This document shows, in pieces, positions 17,562-26,917 of a DNA stretch of 64,000 nt. The position numbers and the translations under genes were made by a program. Positions within the stretch are counted from its first letter, which is position 1, and every line of letters begins with the position of its first letter. The DNA is from an uncultured Oligoflexia bacterium (GTDB lineage: Bacteria > Bdellovibrionota > Bacteriovoracia > Bacteriovoracales > Bacteriovoracaceae): NCBI GenBank assembly GCA_913058265.1, contig CAJXPQ010000001.1:124001-188000 (forward strand), read 5' to 3'. The notes under the pieces were generated by a model. The model saw nothing but the letters and a program-made list of their open reading frames with translations. It did not search any database and was not told where the DNA came from.

Positions 17562-19508
17562 TTAATGACCTAGAATATTTATATACCATTCTGTTAAGGT
17601 CCCTGTATTACCTGACTTGCCATCGAAGGCTTTGAGTGTCCAGTTTCCTGCAGAGTTCTCACCATAGAAAGCATGAGTCGTTAAAACGACATTTAAATCT
17701 TCATCATCATCAAACAATAAACTATTATTAATATTTAAAATGACACTTCTGGTTCCGTCAGGTGAGATAAGTTCAAAGCCAACTTCTCCAGAAGCAGGGT
17801 GTTCTATTCTCACTTTAATCTGTACAGATTCAATTGTATGGTTTGCCGCAACTGTAAGCGTATCCGTCACACCTGCTCCGTTGAAATCAGGAATACTATT
17901 ACCAGATACACTTCTATATGTTCCACTATTTAGATTTGGATTAAGCTCAATCAACGCTGGTAAGTTAGCACCATAGGCGACGGCAGCTGCAACTGCAGCA
18001 TCAGCATCAACCATTCCAAAACCATAAAAGTTATTATACCAATAGTCTGCATCGTTTTTGACCCAACCTAATTCATAATCATGTCCTGCAAGATTTAATG
18101 AGCTACACCCAGACAAAACATTAGATGGGTGGTTCACACCAAAATAATTATTAGTATGTGTTGAGTTAACCCTTGTGGATGTTGAAGCTAATATATGTTT
18201 TACATCACGCATTTTAAGACTTGGGTTCGCTTCTAACATTAAAGCAATAACACCAGACACGTGTGGTGTAGCAGCACTTGTTGCGTTCATGGTAGACGTA
18301 TAATGGCATTCTTGATTTAAGCTATGTCCATACTCAAACGAATTATAGATGGTAGATTGAGCCTTAGATTTTCCTTTTAAACACGTTGGAAGATCCGTTG
18401 ATATAATTGCTGGCTGACTAATTCCGTACTCTCCGCCTGGAGCTGAAACCCATAGGTTTGATCCAGTATTAGAAAATGTTGATTTAACACCATCGGCATT
18501 GACCGACCCTACCACAATAATAAATGGTGATTCATTTTCATAAGGAAGGTTCGCATTATGAGGAGCACATAAACTACCTTGAGATAATAAATGCTCATTA
18601 CCAGCGGCCTTAACGAAAACCTTACTCAAAGTTTGAGTTGAATACCTTAAATGAGCAATGTAAGTAGAGTCCGATAAAGTATCGTAATATAATGTATCTC
18701 CATAAGAGTAATTAAAAATATCAAAGTCACCACTCGCCTGATGAACTAAAACTGAAGATGATTGAGGGGAATCAAGAAATTGAAATCCAGCGAACTTTGC
18801 CTCCGGAGCAACTCCAGTAAGACCAATATTATTCCACCCTTTTGCAGCAATAATACCAGTAACGGCTGTTCCGTGAAAGCTTGTTGCTACTGGTGAGCCT
18901 AGATATGGTGAATTTAATGAGTAATCTCTATGCTCGCCACTTAGACTATTTTGAAAAAGATCGTCATGGTTAATTTCGACACCAGAGTCACTTACGGCAA
19001 CTTTAATACCTGAGCCTTTAATACCGCGATTCCATGCTTCGAAAGCATTTATATCAACACCAACGACACCAGAGGAGTTAGCAAAAGACTTTTGTCCCGT
19101 ATTATTAAGCGCCCACATTTGAGTTCTTAAAGGGTCCCCATTTACCGCTAAATCAAATTGCTTATTAATTATGGATCCATTGCCAGTATTAATAGCTCGA
19201 ATAGTTATATCTTCAGTCAATCCACCTTCACTCGGATTACCTGTGAGCTCTCCGGTAGCAGCATTAACAAAAAGAAAACCTGGAGCATTTGCTAGAATAA
19301 ATGTATATCCAGAAGAAACATTTTCAGTAAATAGCACCTTACCATCTGCTGATAAATCTAAACCTTGAAAACCGTAAATATCAGCATCATATTCAACAGG
19401 AGCATTTGGATAATATGGACTCTCATTAGAGTACTCACGTGTAACTTCTGGCGGCGTAGGCCCACAAGCAGTTAAAACAAAAATGGTCAACATAGATAAT
19501 ATTCGCAA
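17562..19508 (-). CDS. Subtilisin-like (S8) lipoprotein protease with C-terminal P-domain
   Basis: 648 residues, TTG start with GGAG 6 nt upstream. Lipobox LTAC, Cys15. A short beta region (about 45-125, FVNAATGELTG... like an Ig/cadherin prodomain) precedes the S8 catalytic domain. The triad is D174 (VSDSG), H212 (FHGTAV) and S411 (ATSAATPHVSG), with oxyanion N304 (AAGNE). A proprotein-convertase P-domain follows (about 555-648, HPASGEVGFELISPDGT ... GNWTLKAFDGKSGNTGTL). It is probably anchored to the outer membrane and acts outside or in the periplasm. The residue before TSAA is Ala rather than the usual Gly (GTS). In a predatory bacterium such proteases are plausible prey-digesting enzymes (inference). 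Confidence 0.92.
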   Translation of the reverse strand: MRILSMLTIFVLTACGPTPPEVTREYSNESPYYPNAPVEYDADIYGFQGLDLSADGKVLFTENVSSGYTFILANAPGFLFVNAATGELTGNPSEGGLTEDITIRAINTGNGSIINKQFDLAVNGDPLRTQMWALNNTGQKSFANSSGVVGVDINAFEAWNRGIKGSGIKVAVSDSGVEINHDDLFQNSLSGEHRDYSLNSPYLGSPVATSFHGTAVTGIIAAKGWNNIGLTGVAPEAKFAGFQFLDSPQSSSVLVHQASGDFDIFNYSYGDTLYYDTLSDSTYIAHLRYSTQTLSKVFVKAAGNEHLLSQGSLCAPHNANLPYENESPFIIVVGSVNADGVKSTFSNTGSNLWVSAPGGEYGISQPAIISTDLPTCLKGKSKAQSTIYNSFEYGHSLNQECHYTSTMNATSAATPHVSGVIALMLEANPSLKMRDVKHILASTSTRVNSTHTNNYFGVNHPSNVLSGCSSLNLAGHDYELGWVKNDADYWYNNFYGFGMVDADAAVAAAVAYGANLPALIELNPNLNSGTYRSVSGNSIPDFNGAGVTDTLTVAANHTIESVQIKVRIEHPASGEVGFELISPDGTRSVILNINNSLLFDDDEDLNVVLTTHAFYGENSAGNWTLKAFDGKSGNTGTLTEWYINILGH

Positions 19509-19653
19509 AGTTCACTCCTACATAGTATTTTACGTCATATTCGGCCTAGAAATTGAGCTAATTCTGAAATTAATACTTTAGGGGTGCTTAATGCCCAAGC
19601 AATGACTAATATTTGAGGTAGATTAGTAAGGTAATGCACTGAAATGATGGCAG

Positions 19654-20373
19654 TTAGCGGTTTGTACGGACATACTCAAGAAGTTCAATTTCGACGAGTT
19701 CTACAAGCCCATTTACCTTCAGCTCTTCATAACTTGAAATGGTTTCCTGATAATCATCAAACTTGAAAAAAACTCGATCCAAATATTTATACTCATCAGT
19801 GATGACATAGGCCGCAGATATATTGATATTTACAAGTTCAGCATAATCGAAAAGTTTAACTTTAAGAACTCCTGTGAAAATAGCAAAAGATCCATTTTTT
19901 AAATTTTGAACAACTGGAGTTGATAAATTCGGAATACTATCTGACTTTACAATCACATAATTTAGCTTCCTTTCAACAATTTCATCAGTTCCGTTATAAT
20001 CTTTTTCTCGAATGGCAAATAAATTTTCAACCAGGCTAAAATCATAATCACCATTATTGAAACTCTGTTCCGAATTTATAATTAATTCTGATACAAATTT
20101 TGGATTCTTTTGAATATTTCGCTCTTGTCTTTTAAGAAATGGTGACTGACCAACGAGCTTAGGTCGAACGATTTGCTTCTCTCTATTTGCAGGTTTTCTG
20201 GTCTTTTCTCCTTTGTTGCTAATAGTAACATCCTTACCTTCTTCTTCAACTTCAACATTCGGCCTGTACTTTGAGAATTCATTTTGCTCAGGCAATGACC
20301 AATAATAGATTAACAAACCGACGATGCTAATAGATAGTAGAGATAAAAGAGTTGGCTTAATCTTGTTTTTCAC
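19654..20373 (-). CDS. Hypothetical single-pass membrane protein
   Basis: 239 residues, GTG start, with one N-terminal helix (residues 10-26, LLSLLSISIVGLLIYYW). A polar, basic linker (to about 85, with EKTRKPANREKQIVRPK) leads to a periplasmic domain of beta character (NISAAYVITDEYKYLDRVFFKFDDY). No family recognised. It stands alone between the protease and aconitase, transcribed away from acnB. A role in the envelope is all that can be inferred. Confidence 0.55.
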   Translation of the reverse strand: MKNKIKPTLLSLLSISIVGLLIYYWSLPEQNEFSKYRPNVEVEEEGKDVTISNKGEKTRKPANREKQIVRPKLVGQSPFLKRQERNIQKNPKFVSELIINSEQSFNNGDYDFSLVENLFAIREKDYNGTDEIVERKLNYVIVKSDSIPNLSTPVVQNLKNGSFAIFTGVLKVKLFDYAELVNINISAAYVITDEYKYLDRVFFKFDDYQETISSYEELKVNGLVELVEIELLEYVRTNR

Positions 20374-20477
20374 ATCTACTTATTCGTCGCATTATGTAAT
20401 TTAATTAAATCAGTAACTGCCAAGAGGCAAAAATAGTGAAATAGAGGGAATTTCACTTAGGCAAAATCGGAAATCAG

Positions 20478-20506
20478 TTTCTAAATCGTGTAATATTGTC
20501 TATAAT
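20478..20506 (+). promoter_or_regulatory. Candidate sigma-70 promoter of acnB
   Basis: A perfect TATAAT at 20501-20506 is preceded at 17 nt by TTTCTA, a poor -35 (3/6). It sits about 47 nt before the acnB ATG. The call rests mainly on the -10. Confidence 0.4.
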
Positions 20507-20552
20507 TTCAGCATATTAAATATTAAATTCCAGACTTAAAAGGATTAGCTCT

Positions 20553-23123
20553 ATGTCATTTTTTAAAGACTATGCAAAACATGTTGATGAAAGAAAAGCT
20601 GAGGGAATACCTCCTCTAGCACTTACCGCTGAGCAAGCGACACAAGTGGTTGCTCTTCTTAAAGATATACCTGCTGGAAAAGCTAATGAGCTCTTATTAA
20701 TATTAAGCGACAGAATTAATCCTGGGGTCGATCCTGCAGCTCAAGTTAAAGCTAACTTTCTAATTGGTATCACAAAAGGAACCGATTCATGTGACGTGAT
20801 ATCAAAAGAGCACGCTATTACTCTACTAGGCTCTATGATTGGTGGTTTTAATCTTCAAGGCTTAGTAGATTTAGTTGATGAGGGTGATGCAACACTTGCT
20901 CCTCTAGCTGCTACCGAATTAAAAAACTTAGTCCTTTCAGTAAATATTTTTGATAATATTAAGGCCCTTTCTGATAAAGGAAATAAATTTGCAGCTGAGA
21001 TTATTGAATCATGGTCTGAGGGAGAATGGTTTACCAATAAAGAACAAATTCCTGAGAGTATAAAATCCGTTATATATAAAGTTCCAGGTGAAACAAATAC
21101 AGATGATTTCTCTCCTGCTCAACATGCATTCACAAGAGCAGATATTCCTCTTCATGCCAATATCATGGGTGGTGTTTTATTTCCAGAAGGACCGAAAGTT
21201 ATTAGAGACTTAAAAGATAAATTTAAACTACCAATAACTTTTGTTGGAGACGTTGTTGGAACTGGATCTTCAAGAAAGTCTGCCTGTAACTCTCTTTTAT
21301 GGCATATCGGTGAAGACATTCCTTTTGTTCCAAATAAAAGACGCGGTGGAGTTATCTTAGGTCAAACGATCGCCCCTATCTTTTTTAACACAGCAGAGGA
21401 TTCAGGAGCACTGCCTATACAATGTGATGTTTCTAAGTTTGATACAGGAACTTTGATTGAGGTAAGACCTCTTGAAGGAAAAATCCTGGATGAAAATGGT
21501 TCTGTTTTAACGACTTACGATATTCAACCAGCAACGATTTTAGATGAATTTAGAGCTGGAGGGCGGGTTCCTTTAATCATTGGAAAAATGCTTACAGAAA
21601 GAGCAAGAACATTACTTGGAAAGTCTTCAATGGAAGAATTTGAAGTGTTTCTAAATGCTCATACAACTGAAGCACGGCCAAACCAAGGCTACACTCTAGC
21701 TCAAAAAATGGTTGGGCGTGCGTGTGGTATCAATGGAATTCTTCCGGGAACTTCTTGTGTACCTAAGATGACAACAGTTGGATCACAGGATACAACAGGG
21801 CCCATGACAAGAGACGAGATGACAGAATTAGCTTGTCTTAGATTTAACGCTGATTTTGTATTTCAATCTTTCTGTCATACAGCGGCCTATCCAAAACCAA
21901 GTGATATTATTACTCACGCAACCCTACCAGAGTATATTACTAAAAGAGGTGGTGTTTCACTCAGACCAGGAGATGGAGTTATTCATACATGGTTAAATAG
22001 AATGCTGATTCCAGATACAGTTGGAACAGGTGGTGACTCCCATACGCGTTTTCCAATGGGAATATCATTCCCAGCAGGTTCAGGTTTAGTTGCGTTTGCA
22101 GCTGCACTTGGAGTCATGCCATTAGATATGCCTGAATCAGTACTTGTTCGTTTTAAGGGTGAGCTTCAGCCAGGAGTAACTCTGAGAGACCTAGTCAATA
22201 TGATTCCACTTAAGGCAATTGAAATGGGTCTTATGACAGTAGAGAAGAAGAACAAGAAAAATGTATTTGCAGGTAAGATCTTAGAGATGGAAGGACTGCC
22301 AAACCTAAAGCTTGAGCAAGCATTTGAGTTAACGGATGCAGCAGCTGAAAGAAGTGCCGCAGGTACTTGTATTGACCTTGGTCGTGAAACAATTGAAGAG
22401 TACTTAAATTCCAATATTAAACTTATGGAATCGATGATTGAAAATGGCTTCGAAGATAAAGTCACAATCCAAAGAAGAATAGATTCTATAAAAGATTGGC
22501 TTAAGAATGGTGAGCTTCTACGGGCGGACAAAAACGCTGAGTATGCTCAGATTATTGAGATCGATCTAAATGAAATGACAACTCCTATTGTTGCCTGCCC
22601 TAATGATCCAGATGATGTAAAACTTATTACTGATCCTACAGTTGTTAATGATAAAATTGATGAAGTCTTTATTGGTTCATGTATGACAAATATTGGTCAC
22701 TTTAGAGCTGCCGCTGAAGTTCTTGAGGGTAAACCAAAGTCTGAAGCAAGACTTTGGATCTGTCCTCCATCAAAGATGGATATGGATCAGCTTATGAGAG
22801 AAGGTTATTACAAGAAGTTTGAGAAAGCTGGAGCAAGACTAGAAATGCCAGGTTGTTCACTTTGTATGGGTAACCAAGCAAGAGTTGAAGACGGCGCTAC
22901 AGTGTTCTCTACCTCAACAAGAAACTTTAATAACAGAATGGGTAAAGATGCCAAAGTATATTTAGGATCAGCTGAACTAGCTGCTGTCTGTACAACTCTT
23001 GGAAGAATTCCAACTCACGAAGAGTATCTAGCAATGGTGAACCCAGCAATAGAAGGCCGAGAAGAAGAGATTTATAAATATCTCAACTTTCACCAGATGG
23101 ACGGCTTTTCAATTGATGCTTAA
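20553..23123 (+). CDS. acnB: Aconitate hydratase B
   Basis: 856 residues, close to the length of E. coli AcnB, with AAAAGGA upstream of the ATG. It has the AcnB order of domains: N-terminal HEAT-like helices, the swivel domain (GDVVGTGSSRKSACNSLLWHIGED), then the catalytic core. The [4Fe-4S] ligands are C710 (IGSCMTN), C768 and C771 (PGCSLCMG). It converts citrate to isocitrate in the TCA cycle, and AcnB enzymes also act on 2-methyl-cis-aconitate. Apo-AcnB can bind mRNA in other bacteria. It is monocistronic, with a strong terminator downstream. Confidence 0.97.
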   Translation: MSFFKDYAKHVDERKAEGIPPLALTAEQATQVVALLKDIPAGKANELLLILSDRINPGVDPAAQVKANFLIGITKGTDSCDVISKEHAITLLGSMIGGFNLQGLVDLVDEGDATLAPLAATELKNLVLSVNIFDNIKALSDKGNKFAAEIIESWSEGEWFTNKEQIPESIKSVIYKVPGETNTDDFSPAQHAFTRADIPLHANIMGGVLFPEGPKVIRDLKDKFKLPITFVGDVVGTGSSRKSACNSLLWHIGEDIPFVPNKRRGGVILGQTIAPIFFNTAEDSGALPIQCDVSKFDTGTLIEVRPLEGKILDENGSVLTTYDIQPATILDEFRAGGRVPLIIGKMLTERARTLLGKSSMEEFEVFLNAHTTEARPNQGYTLAQKMVGRACGINGILPGTSCVPKMTTVGSQDTTGPMTRDEMTELACLRFNADFVFQSFCHTAAYPKPSDIITHATLPEYITKRGGVSLRPGDGVIHTWLNRMLIPDTVGTGGDSHTRFPMGISFPAGSGLVAFAAALGVMPLDMPESVLVRFKGELQPGVTLRDLVNMIPLKAIEMGLMTVEKKNKKNVFAGKILEMEGLPNLKLEQAFELTDAAAERSAAGTCIDLGRETIEEYLNSNIKLMESMIENGFEDKVTIQRRIDSIKDWLKNGELLRADKNAEYAQIIEIDLNEMTTPIVACPNDPDDVKLITDPTVVNDKIDEVFIGSCMTNIGHFRAAAEVLEGKPKSEARLWICPPSKMDMDQLMREGYYKKFEKAGARLEMPGCSLCMGNQARVEDGATVFSTSTRNFNNRMGKDAKVYLGSAELAAVCTTLGRIPTHEEYLAMVNPAIEGREEEIYKYLNFHQMDGFSIDA

Positions 23124-23206
23124 TTTTGAAGCGACGATATAGGCTTTTCATAAGTGATAAAGAAACAGTCGTTCTCAGTATAAATTCAAATACATTGCCT
23201 TAGCAG

Positions 23207-23247
23207 AAAAACCGCTCTCCGAAATTCTGGAGAGCGGTTTTTATTTT
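23207..23247. terminator. Bidirectional rho-independent terminator
   Basis: A 13-bp inverted repeat (AAACCGCTCTCC / GGAGAGCGGTTT, arms near 23208-23220 and 23229-23241) with an 8-nt loop is flanked by A and T runs. It lies between convergent acnB and the transglutaminase-like gene. It is the strongest terminator in the window. Confidence 0.9.
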
Positions 23248-23257
23248 TTTATAGGTT

Positions 23258-25150
23258 TTACTTTGCTCTTTCTATTAATACATTAAGTATATTAGACTGA
23301 GGTTGCGGCTTATTGATCTCCTTCTCACAAGATACAGCTCTTAGCTTACCTGTAGTCTGATCAACCATATTACACTTCTGTCCAGCATTGTATGAATACT
23401 TTTGGTATACCATTAAAGAGTGTGCTCCCTTAGCATTTGCAGCATAAGATGCAGGTGGAGCCGTTGTTTTGTCCTTCCACTCTTCAAGTCCAGTGTTATC
23501 GTCAAATAAACCAGTTTCTTTCCAATTCTTCGTTACGGCCCAAAAGAAGTCTGGTTGGTTATGATTACGCTTTTCTTTCTTACGAATCTTACTACCAGGT
23601 CTTTTAACTCTTTTAGGTTTACCAATTTTAACTGCACGCCATTGACCACCGACAACATCATAGTTCTCATCCAGTTCAAGGTCATACATCATTGTTTTAT
23701 CAACATCTTTATCATCTTTCTCAGATGTTTCATCTTCTCTTGAAGGAGTTAAGTAGTTCAGATAAATCATAGTTGTCTCTACACCTACAATATATTTCGC
23801 GTGCGGATGCCTCATTCTTTTAAATTGATCATTTCCATCAATCTCAACGATCTTGCTGTCAACACTACCTTCTGTTTCTCCTGTATTAGGATTGAAATAC
23901 TTCATTTCATAACTAGACATTGGGTGATTATCTACAGCTGGTCCAACTTTTCTCTCAACGATAAAGCTTCGACCTTGTTTACCAATAAGATTAACAATAC
24001 CTAAGTGCCATTTAGCTGGATGAACTCCAGAGCATCTAGCATCTCTTTTACCTGTTACAAAGTTTAGACCGTTGAATGGATCATCTTCACTATCGTATAA
24101 TCTTCCCCATTCATCTTCTTTGGCATCAGTATTACATCTTTTACCAGCAGATACTGTTCCACCTCTTTGGTAGTTTCCTTGCTCATCTGTTTCAAGGTTG
24201 TTTTGGATGAAAGAGTTAACCCAATACAAAGAAGTTAAACCTCTAATATCTGATGGGTAGAATTTTAAGTTTTTACCGTTTGGAAGTTTAAAGCTAATAG
24301 ATTTTGTTGGTCTTGGAACTATACCTGCAGCTGTTGACCAGCCATTACAAATACCTTCCCATCCGGCCATAAATGAACTTTGCTTTGCAAGAACATAATT
24401 ACCTTCTTGCTCCTGTGCCATCTCAACCGCTTCTGGAAATGCGTCTGCTACATTTTCATACTTACCCATTTTAACAAGCATTAAAGCGTTTTCAACAGAT
24501 AAGCTTCCTTGTAGTTCATAATCTTTTGCAAAGGCCTCATCAGCATTATTATACCATCCCCAACTAATATATTTATTGGCCAGTTCAAGCGCATTCTCAT
24601 CTACCAAGCGAAGATCAGTAATAAAGGCATTCATTTTCTTTGACCCCCAATCATTCATATAATCTGCAACTCTTCTAGTTAAATCAAAAGTTTTATCACC
24701 AAGTAATACATCGTATTTCTCTGTTGGAGATAATCTAGAAAGCTCTTTCTCTGTTAAATTATATATATCTTTGTGAACAGTACTTCTTCTTTTCTTTAAA
24801 TTTTTATAATTCGTTTTCCAAGCAATCCATCCGGCATCTAAAAAGTACCCAACAGAGTTGTTAGTATAGGGATCAGCAACAGTCCCCTTAGACAGTGGCC
24901 AATATGAAGCAGACCAAGGCTTAACTTTTGTAGCTGCCTTAGATAACTCTTCATTAACAATTTCATTAAAGTTTTTAACAAAGTTCTTATCTTCAGTTAC
25001 TGTTGCAACATCTGAATAGATCTCATCTACACTTTGAGGGACAAAAGGATAAACATCAGGGTACTCACTAAAGTCTTTTGCCGCCATCACTGACTGAAAA
25101 GATAAAGTCATTCCCAAGATAATTAATAAGTTCTTTTTAGTATTCTTCAC
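23258..25150 (-). CDS. Secreted transglutaminase-elicitor-like protein
   Basis: 630 residues, GTG start with GAGG upstream, and a signal peptide ending VMAA. The centre holds WEGICNGWSTAAGI (Cys268), later KWHLGIVNLIG (His382) and VGPAVDNHP (Asp407). This spacing matches a papain-like transglutaminase fold and resembles the TGase_elicitor family known from the Phytophthora GP42 elicitor and marine bacteria (family knowledge, assigned by motif memory). It would cross-link or modify protein Gln residues outside the cell. A helical N-terminal half (45-250) may be a prodomain. The C-terminus has a Cys pair (QKCN, VSCEK). It stands alone between two non-coding gaps. Confidence 0.65.
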   Translation of the reverse strand: MKNTKKNLLIILGMTLSFQSVMAAKDFSEYPDVYPFVPQSVDEIYSDVATVTEDKNFVKNFNEIVNEELSKAATKVKPWSASYWPLSKGTVADPYTNNSVGYFLDAGWIAWKTNYKNLKKRRSTVHKDIYNLTEKELSRLSPTEKYDVLLGDKTFDLTRRVADYMNDWGSKKMNAFITDLRLVDENALELANKYISWGWYNNADEAFAKDYELQGSLSVENALMLVKMGKYENVADAFPEAVEMAQEQEGNYVLAKQSSFMAGWEGICNGWSTAAGIVPRPTKSISFKLPNGKNLKFYPSDIRGLTSLYWVNSFIQNNLETDEQGNYQRGGTVSAGKRCNTDAKEDEWGRLYDSEDDPFNGLNFVTGKRDARCSGVHPAKWHLGIVNLIGKQGRSFIVERKVGPAVDNHPMSSYEMKYFNPNTGETEGSVDSKIVEIDGNDQFKRMRHPHAKYIVGVETTMIYLNYLTPSREDETSEKDDKDVDKTMMYDLELDENYDVVGGQWRAVKIGKPKRVKRPGSKIRKKEKRNHNQPDFFWAVTKNWKETGLFDDNTGLEEWKDKTTAPPASYAANAKGAHSLMVYQKYSYNAGQKCNMVDQTTGKLRAVSCEKEINKPQPQSNILNVLIERAK

Positions 25151-25266
25151 AACAAACTCCTCTGAAGTTCAATATTAAATAATCTTGCATATAATGCATA
25201 GCATTAAGATGGAATTCATTCGAGGAATACAAGCTAGATATGTAAAAAGTATAGAGATATTATGTA

Positions 25267-26619
25267 TTAATGAGAGCTTAGAGGCTTAAGTTTACCGTGA
25301 AGACCGAATTTTGGAATTAAGGTAATGTCCGATTGATGATCTAATTTTTGATCCGGGTTGAGTATGAAAGTGTGTTTTCTATATAATGAAGTTAAGACGA
25401 TTTTGCCAAACATTAAGGCAATACTCTCGCCGACACAAACTCGAGGCCCCAAGCTAAAAGGAAAGAAGGCAGTAAAATCATCTTGTGTTTTATCCGGATT
25501 CAAAAATCTTTCTGGTTTAAACTCCATAGGAGATGTCCAATACTTAGGATCAATATGCATAGAAAACTGCGAGACATATACAATTGAACCAGCTTTAACA
25601 TCAACACCTTCGATCGTATCGTCGGACACAACTTGTCTGCCTAGTCCTGCAACGATAGGGTATATCCTCATAGACTCCTGCATAATAGCATTTGTGAAGT
25701 GAAGTTTATCCAAATGATCTAATCCTAAAGGCTCATCTCCGAGAACTGATTCAATTTCAGATTGTAACTTCAAAACAATATCTGGATTCTGGGCCAACAA
25801 AGAGATGGTCCATGTAAGCATATTGGCCGTAGTCTCTGAGCCTGCAGCAAGAAAGGTAATCACCTGATGCTGTAACTCTTTTTGAGAAACTTCTTTTGAA
25901 TTTAATAGTAGAAGAGTTAAGGCATCATTACTAGTATGTCCGTTAGCTATCTGCACACGTCTTTTTTCAATAATCAAATCAGCTACTAAGGTGAGGCGCC
26001 TCTCAATATCTTTCATTTTCAAATTCGAAGGAAGTGGAAACCACCTTGGGGTTCGAAACGGTCTTCGCAAGAGCTGAGCTGAGAGTTTTGAATAAATAGG
26101 AACACAAAACTGAAGCTCATTTGCCTGGGAGGAATCCACATCCTCCCCTAAAAAAGTTTTCGTACTAATACTTAGAATCAGTTGATTCATTTCAAAATGA
26201 AAATCGAGTTCTTTATCTTCAAAAGATTGGATACTCTTTTGAGTAAAGTCAGTAATCCAAGGGAGAAGTGTCGAAAATGTTTTATAATGAAATGACTTAG
26301 ATACGTTTCTACGCTGAGCTGCCCATCTTTTTCCCTCAGTAAGAAGAATTCCCTCGCCCATGATAGGACCTAAAGCACTTCTTAAAAAATCTTTTGAAAA
26401 ATTTTTAACATTTTTTTTAAGAATATATTCGACCGCTTTTGGTGTGGTAAAGTAATACCATTGTTTACCCATTAGCTTGAACTTTATAACTGGGGAATGC
26501 TTATGCCCTAAATGTCTCAGGGTTCCCTGAAAATCACTTTTGATTGACTTTAGAAATTTTAAATATGAAAGACCTTTAATCTCCAATGAATCTCCAGCTA
26601 ATACTATTAACGAGGCCAT
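25267..26619 (-). CDS. Cytochrome P450
   Basis: 450 residues with all P450 hallmarks: I-helix AAGSETT (258-264), ExxR (E315-R318, ESMRIYP), the PERF motif (KPERFLNP) and the heme loop FSLGPRVCVGE with axial Cys395. The N-terminus has no membrane helix, so it is soluble, and the sequence is nearest to CYP102/CYP4-like classes in style (HIDPKYW, PFSLGPR). It would oxidise a hydrophobic substrate such as a fatty acid or lipid using electrons from a ferredoxin or flavoprotein. The start overlaps the preceding small gene by 44 nt. A TTG near 26585 is an alternative start. It is the last gene of the transketolase operon. Confidence 0.93.
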   Translation of the reverse strand: MASLIVLAGDSLEIKGLSYLKFLKSIKSDFQGTLRHLGHKHSPVIKFKLMGKQWYYFTTPKAVEYILKKNVKNFSKDFLRSALGPIMGEGILLTEGKRWAAQRRNVSKSFHYKTFSTLLPWITDFTQKSIQSFEDKELDFHFEMNQLILSISTKTFLGEDVDSSQANELQFCVPIYSKLSAQLLRRPFRTPRWFPLPSNLKMKDIERRLTLVADLIIEKRRVQIANGHTSNDALTLLLLNSKEVSQKELQHQVITFLAAGSETTANMLTWTISLLAQNPDIVLKLQSEIESVLGDEPLGLDHLDKLHFTNAIMQESMRIYPIVAGLGRQVVSDDTIEGVDVKAGSIVYVSQFSMHIDPKYWTSPMEFKPERFLNPDKTQDDFTAFFPFSLGPRVCVGESIALMFGKIVLTSLYRKHTFILNPDQKLDHQSDITLIPKFGLHGKLKPLSSH

Positions 26620-26917
26620 TTGGTCCCATACTATTAAAGTATTTACGTTTTGCCGAGTAAGTTTTGCCAGCTTTTAAGGTAGGCCAAGTTAGGAGTAATT
26701 CTTTTTTTGAGACCTTTCCACTCTTTAGATAAGAAAGGCATACAGTCTCTGCCGTAACTTGTGAAAGATGACCTGTTGATGAAATATATTTTACATCACT
26801 AATTGATACTGAGTCAGTATTCAGCTTATCAACTTTAAACTTATAGAGACATTCATCAAAATAAGAGGCATGCCCTAAATCAATAATTGCGAGAAAAAAT
26901 ATAAGGCCTAAACGCAT
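26576..26917 (-). CDS. Small exported hypothetical protein
   Basis: 113 residues with a signal peptide (ending GHAS). Two Cys follow (DECLYKF and ETVCLSYL), possibly a disulfide. The start overlaps the transketolase stop by one base (TAATG), and its 3' end overlaps the P450 start, so all three genes are read from one message. No family recognised. Confidence 0.55.
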   Translation of the reverse strand: MRLGLIFFLAIIDLGHASYFDECLYKFKVDKLNTDSVSISDVKYISSTGHLSQVTAETVCLSYLKSGKVSKKELLLTWPTLKAGKTYSAKRKYFNSMGPNGLVNSISWRFIGD

